This document shows, one piece after another, positions 62,325-64,000 of a DNA stretch of 64,000 bases. This stretch comes from Ecdyonurus torrentis (taxonomy: Eukaryota > Arthropoda > Insecta > Ephemeroptera > Heptageniidae): positions 23,931,408 through 23,995,407 of the forward strand of contig OX439133.1 of NCBI GenBank assembly GCA_949318235.1, read 5' to 3'. Position 1 is the first letter of the stretch; each line of letters opens with the position of its first letter. The position numbers and the translations under genes were made by a program. The notes under the pieces were generated by a model, which was not told the DNA's origin, ran no database searches, and saw only the letters and a list, made by a program, of their open reading frames with translations.

Positions 62325-62460
62325 GATGGTGACGTAGCACCAATCAGAGGCCAGGTATTCCTATAATTTAACATTACGCTCATGAGAAGTATCTTAGAGT
62401 ATCTTAGAGAACCACTGCACCAATTATGAAAAAAATTTAGTTTCTGAACTCAACTAACTT
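62325..62460 (+). mobile_element. TIR-E remnant
   Basis: GTATTCCTATAATTTAACAT plus TACGCTCATGAGAAG matches the family E block CTAATTTAACATTACGCTTA. Both ends are lost. Confidence 0.45.
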
Positions 62461-63760
62461 TAATATTGTTTTAATTTTTCTTTTTTTCACTTTTGTAATC
62501 GGTATGAAGTATTGTAAAATACTTTGACACATCTCCCAAAACAATTTTGTATCACCTTGATGGAAATAACTGTAAATCAATTTCTTTATTTACGTAGGCA
62601 TATTTGTTTATATAAATAATATTTTTATATAAATTAAAAATTATTAAATAATACTAGTTTCATTTTTTAAATTATTATTTTTATATTTTATTAAATAATA
62701 TCATTTGTTTTTTTGAAAACTAATTTTAAATTATTTTTTTAACTATATAATTTACTATAAATTATTTGATAACAAATAATTAAATAAATAGTGTATAATA
62801 ATTGTAGTAAGAATAAATTAACACAATATACATAAATTAAAATCTTCTGGCAATATCCAGAAGAAAAAGTGGCAAGAAAAAGTGAGAGTGAGAGAAAAAA
62901 AATCGTTCAATGCAATAAGAAAATAAGCGTTTCTTTGTCATTTCCCAAACTATCTGTGATAAATCAGCCAAACCAATAAATCGCATTACAAAATTCTTCA
63001 TATTATAAGCTTTTTTTTTTTTTTTTTTTTTTTTAATGTAATTTTATAGAGCTATAATCTAGGTTGACATATATATGACACAGAAGCGACCTGGTGACAA
63101 ATATGATAAAACATCATCACTACAAACTAACTTTGACGTTGACATTTTACTACGCATCTTCTCATGTTTTTTTGTCACCTCTCTCTCTCTTACTCTTACA
63201 CTATACACTTGCTACTTGATATTATTTGGTACAAAGCCAAGGGAAATAAGCTGCCTTTTTTTTTTAGTGACTTCCTATGAAATTAATAGAATTTCTAAAG
63301 AAATTTGTTAATCATTTTACTGTTTGTTTTATTTGATTTATATGTCTTAATTAAATAATTAAATATTTATTTTTCTTCAGGAAATTGTATTTAGAAGTAT
63401 TTTGTATATCTCTGAAATTTAAAATGTTGTATTTTTAGTTTTTGTTGTGATTAAAAAGATGTAGCAACTTTGATAGTAATTACAGGACGATGGCTACTAA
63501 AGCGATTGAAGCATAATAATGACGAGCTATATTTATAATTATTTTTATTAATTTAACAATTTTATTAGTTAAGTTATTATCTTTCATTCTATAGTTATTT
63601 GTGACATTATTTTTAAATAAATTTAATTATCTAAACGTAATTTTCAATACTCATTTTTCTGACATGAATGATTTGTATAATGCGTGTTTGTTTGTGTATA
63701 ATAACATTTCTTTAATTGTAACAAAATATTCTACTTTACAACTAGTTGGCTATTGACTGA
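62461..63760. other. AT-rich DNA, nothing recognised
   Basis: A T-rich run is at 63010-63034 and a short (CT)n at 63179-63191. The open frame 63075-63311 has no recognisable domain. Confidence 0.5.
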
Positions 63761-63911
63761 TAAAGGAACAACTGTTTTGAAGCCGACTATAAGCAATTTC
63801 GCTCATATCCGCTTCCGTTTCGTCTTACTGCGCATGCGTAGTAGAAGAAACGGACGCGGATGTGATCAAAATCGCTTATAGTCGGCCTCAAAACCGTTGT
63901 TCCTTTACTAG
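63760..63911. mobile_element. TIR-C palindromic element, copy 3
   Basis: ATAAAGGAACAACTGTTTTG at the left pairs with CAAAACCGTTGTTCCTTTAC at the right. The arms run through GACTATAAGCAATTTCG and CCGCTTCCGTTTCGTC. The centre is ACTGCGCATGCGTAGT. Confidence 0.85.
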
Positions 63912-64000
63912 TCATATCACTGTTCATACATTCCACAAAAAAATACTACATCGTAATGCATTGAAATAACAACAAATTCAGATACATAATTTATTTATAA

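Noticed and set aside
63075..63311. 78-codon frame near the right edge
   Set aside because: No domain, no splice sites, and partly (CT)n. There is no support beyond being open.

Overview
This window looks like invertebrate (metazoan) nuclear DNA. It is very AT-rich, with long mono-, di- and tetranucleotide arrays. Its introns are kilobases long, its splice sites are GT-AG, and it carries dozens of short terminal-inverted-repeat (TIR) elements and broken LINE tails. There is no bacterial gene organisation. An AT-rich arthropod such as a hemipteran would fit, but nothing here fixes the taxon.

The only host gene I can support lies on the minus strand and covers most of the window. Its first coding exon is at 57048-57653, followed by an intron of about 40.7 kb. 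Three compact, GC-richer exons follow at 16185-16358, 14695-14821 and 11754-11938. Donors and acceptors are good at every junction tested and the phases agree (0, 0, 1, 0). The four exons join into 364 uninterrupted codons, and the gene runs off the left side. Exon 2 has a segment resembling the start of a FERM F2 lobe, but I cannot name the protein. Two further candidate exons sit in the giant intron: a 15-nt microexon at 34539-34553 and a fragment ending at 39109. Both are phase 0.

Most of the rest is mobile-element debris. The window holds at least ten recurring families of non-autonomous TIR or foldback elements. TIR-A (~305 bp, 12 copies) and TIR-K (~280 bp, 2 copies) share a subterminal motif. 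Others are C (~150 bp palindrome, 3), D (~300 bp palindrome, 3), E (~215 bp, 3 plus remnants), F (~150 bp, 3), H (~1.3 kb foldback with ~270 bp TIRs, 2), J (2), L (~310 bp, 2) and a G group with ACACGGAAA ends. Family I is a ~370 bp repeat without obvious TIRs, present five times in one orientation. Several single-copy palindromes occur as well. LINE 3' ends occur on both strands at 9.1, 19.5, 31.5, 35.5, 40.5, 49.4, 49.7 and 60.1 kb. Nested insertions (L in a LINE, F in I, a small element inside H) give a relative history.

Layout: 1-11.7 kb has repeats and no recognised exon. 11.7-16.4 kb has exons 4, 3 and 2, with elements close to exon 2. 16.4-57 kb is the giant intron, packed with foldback elements. 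57.0-57.7 kb is exon 1. 57.7-64 kb is upstream DNA with a LINE fragment, a ~400 bp tetranucleotide array and a palindromic element.
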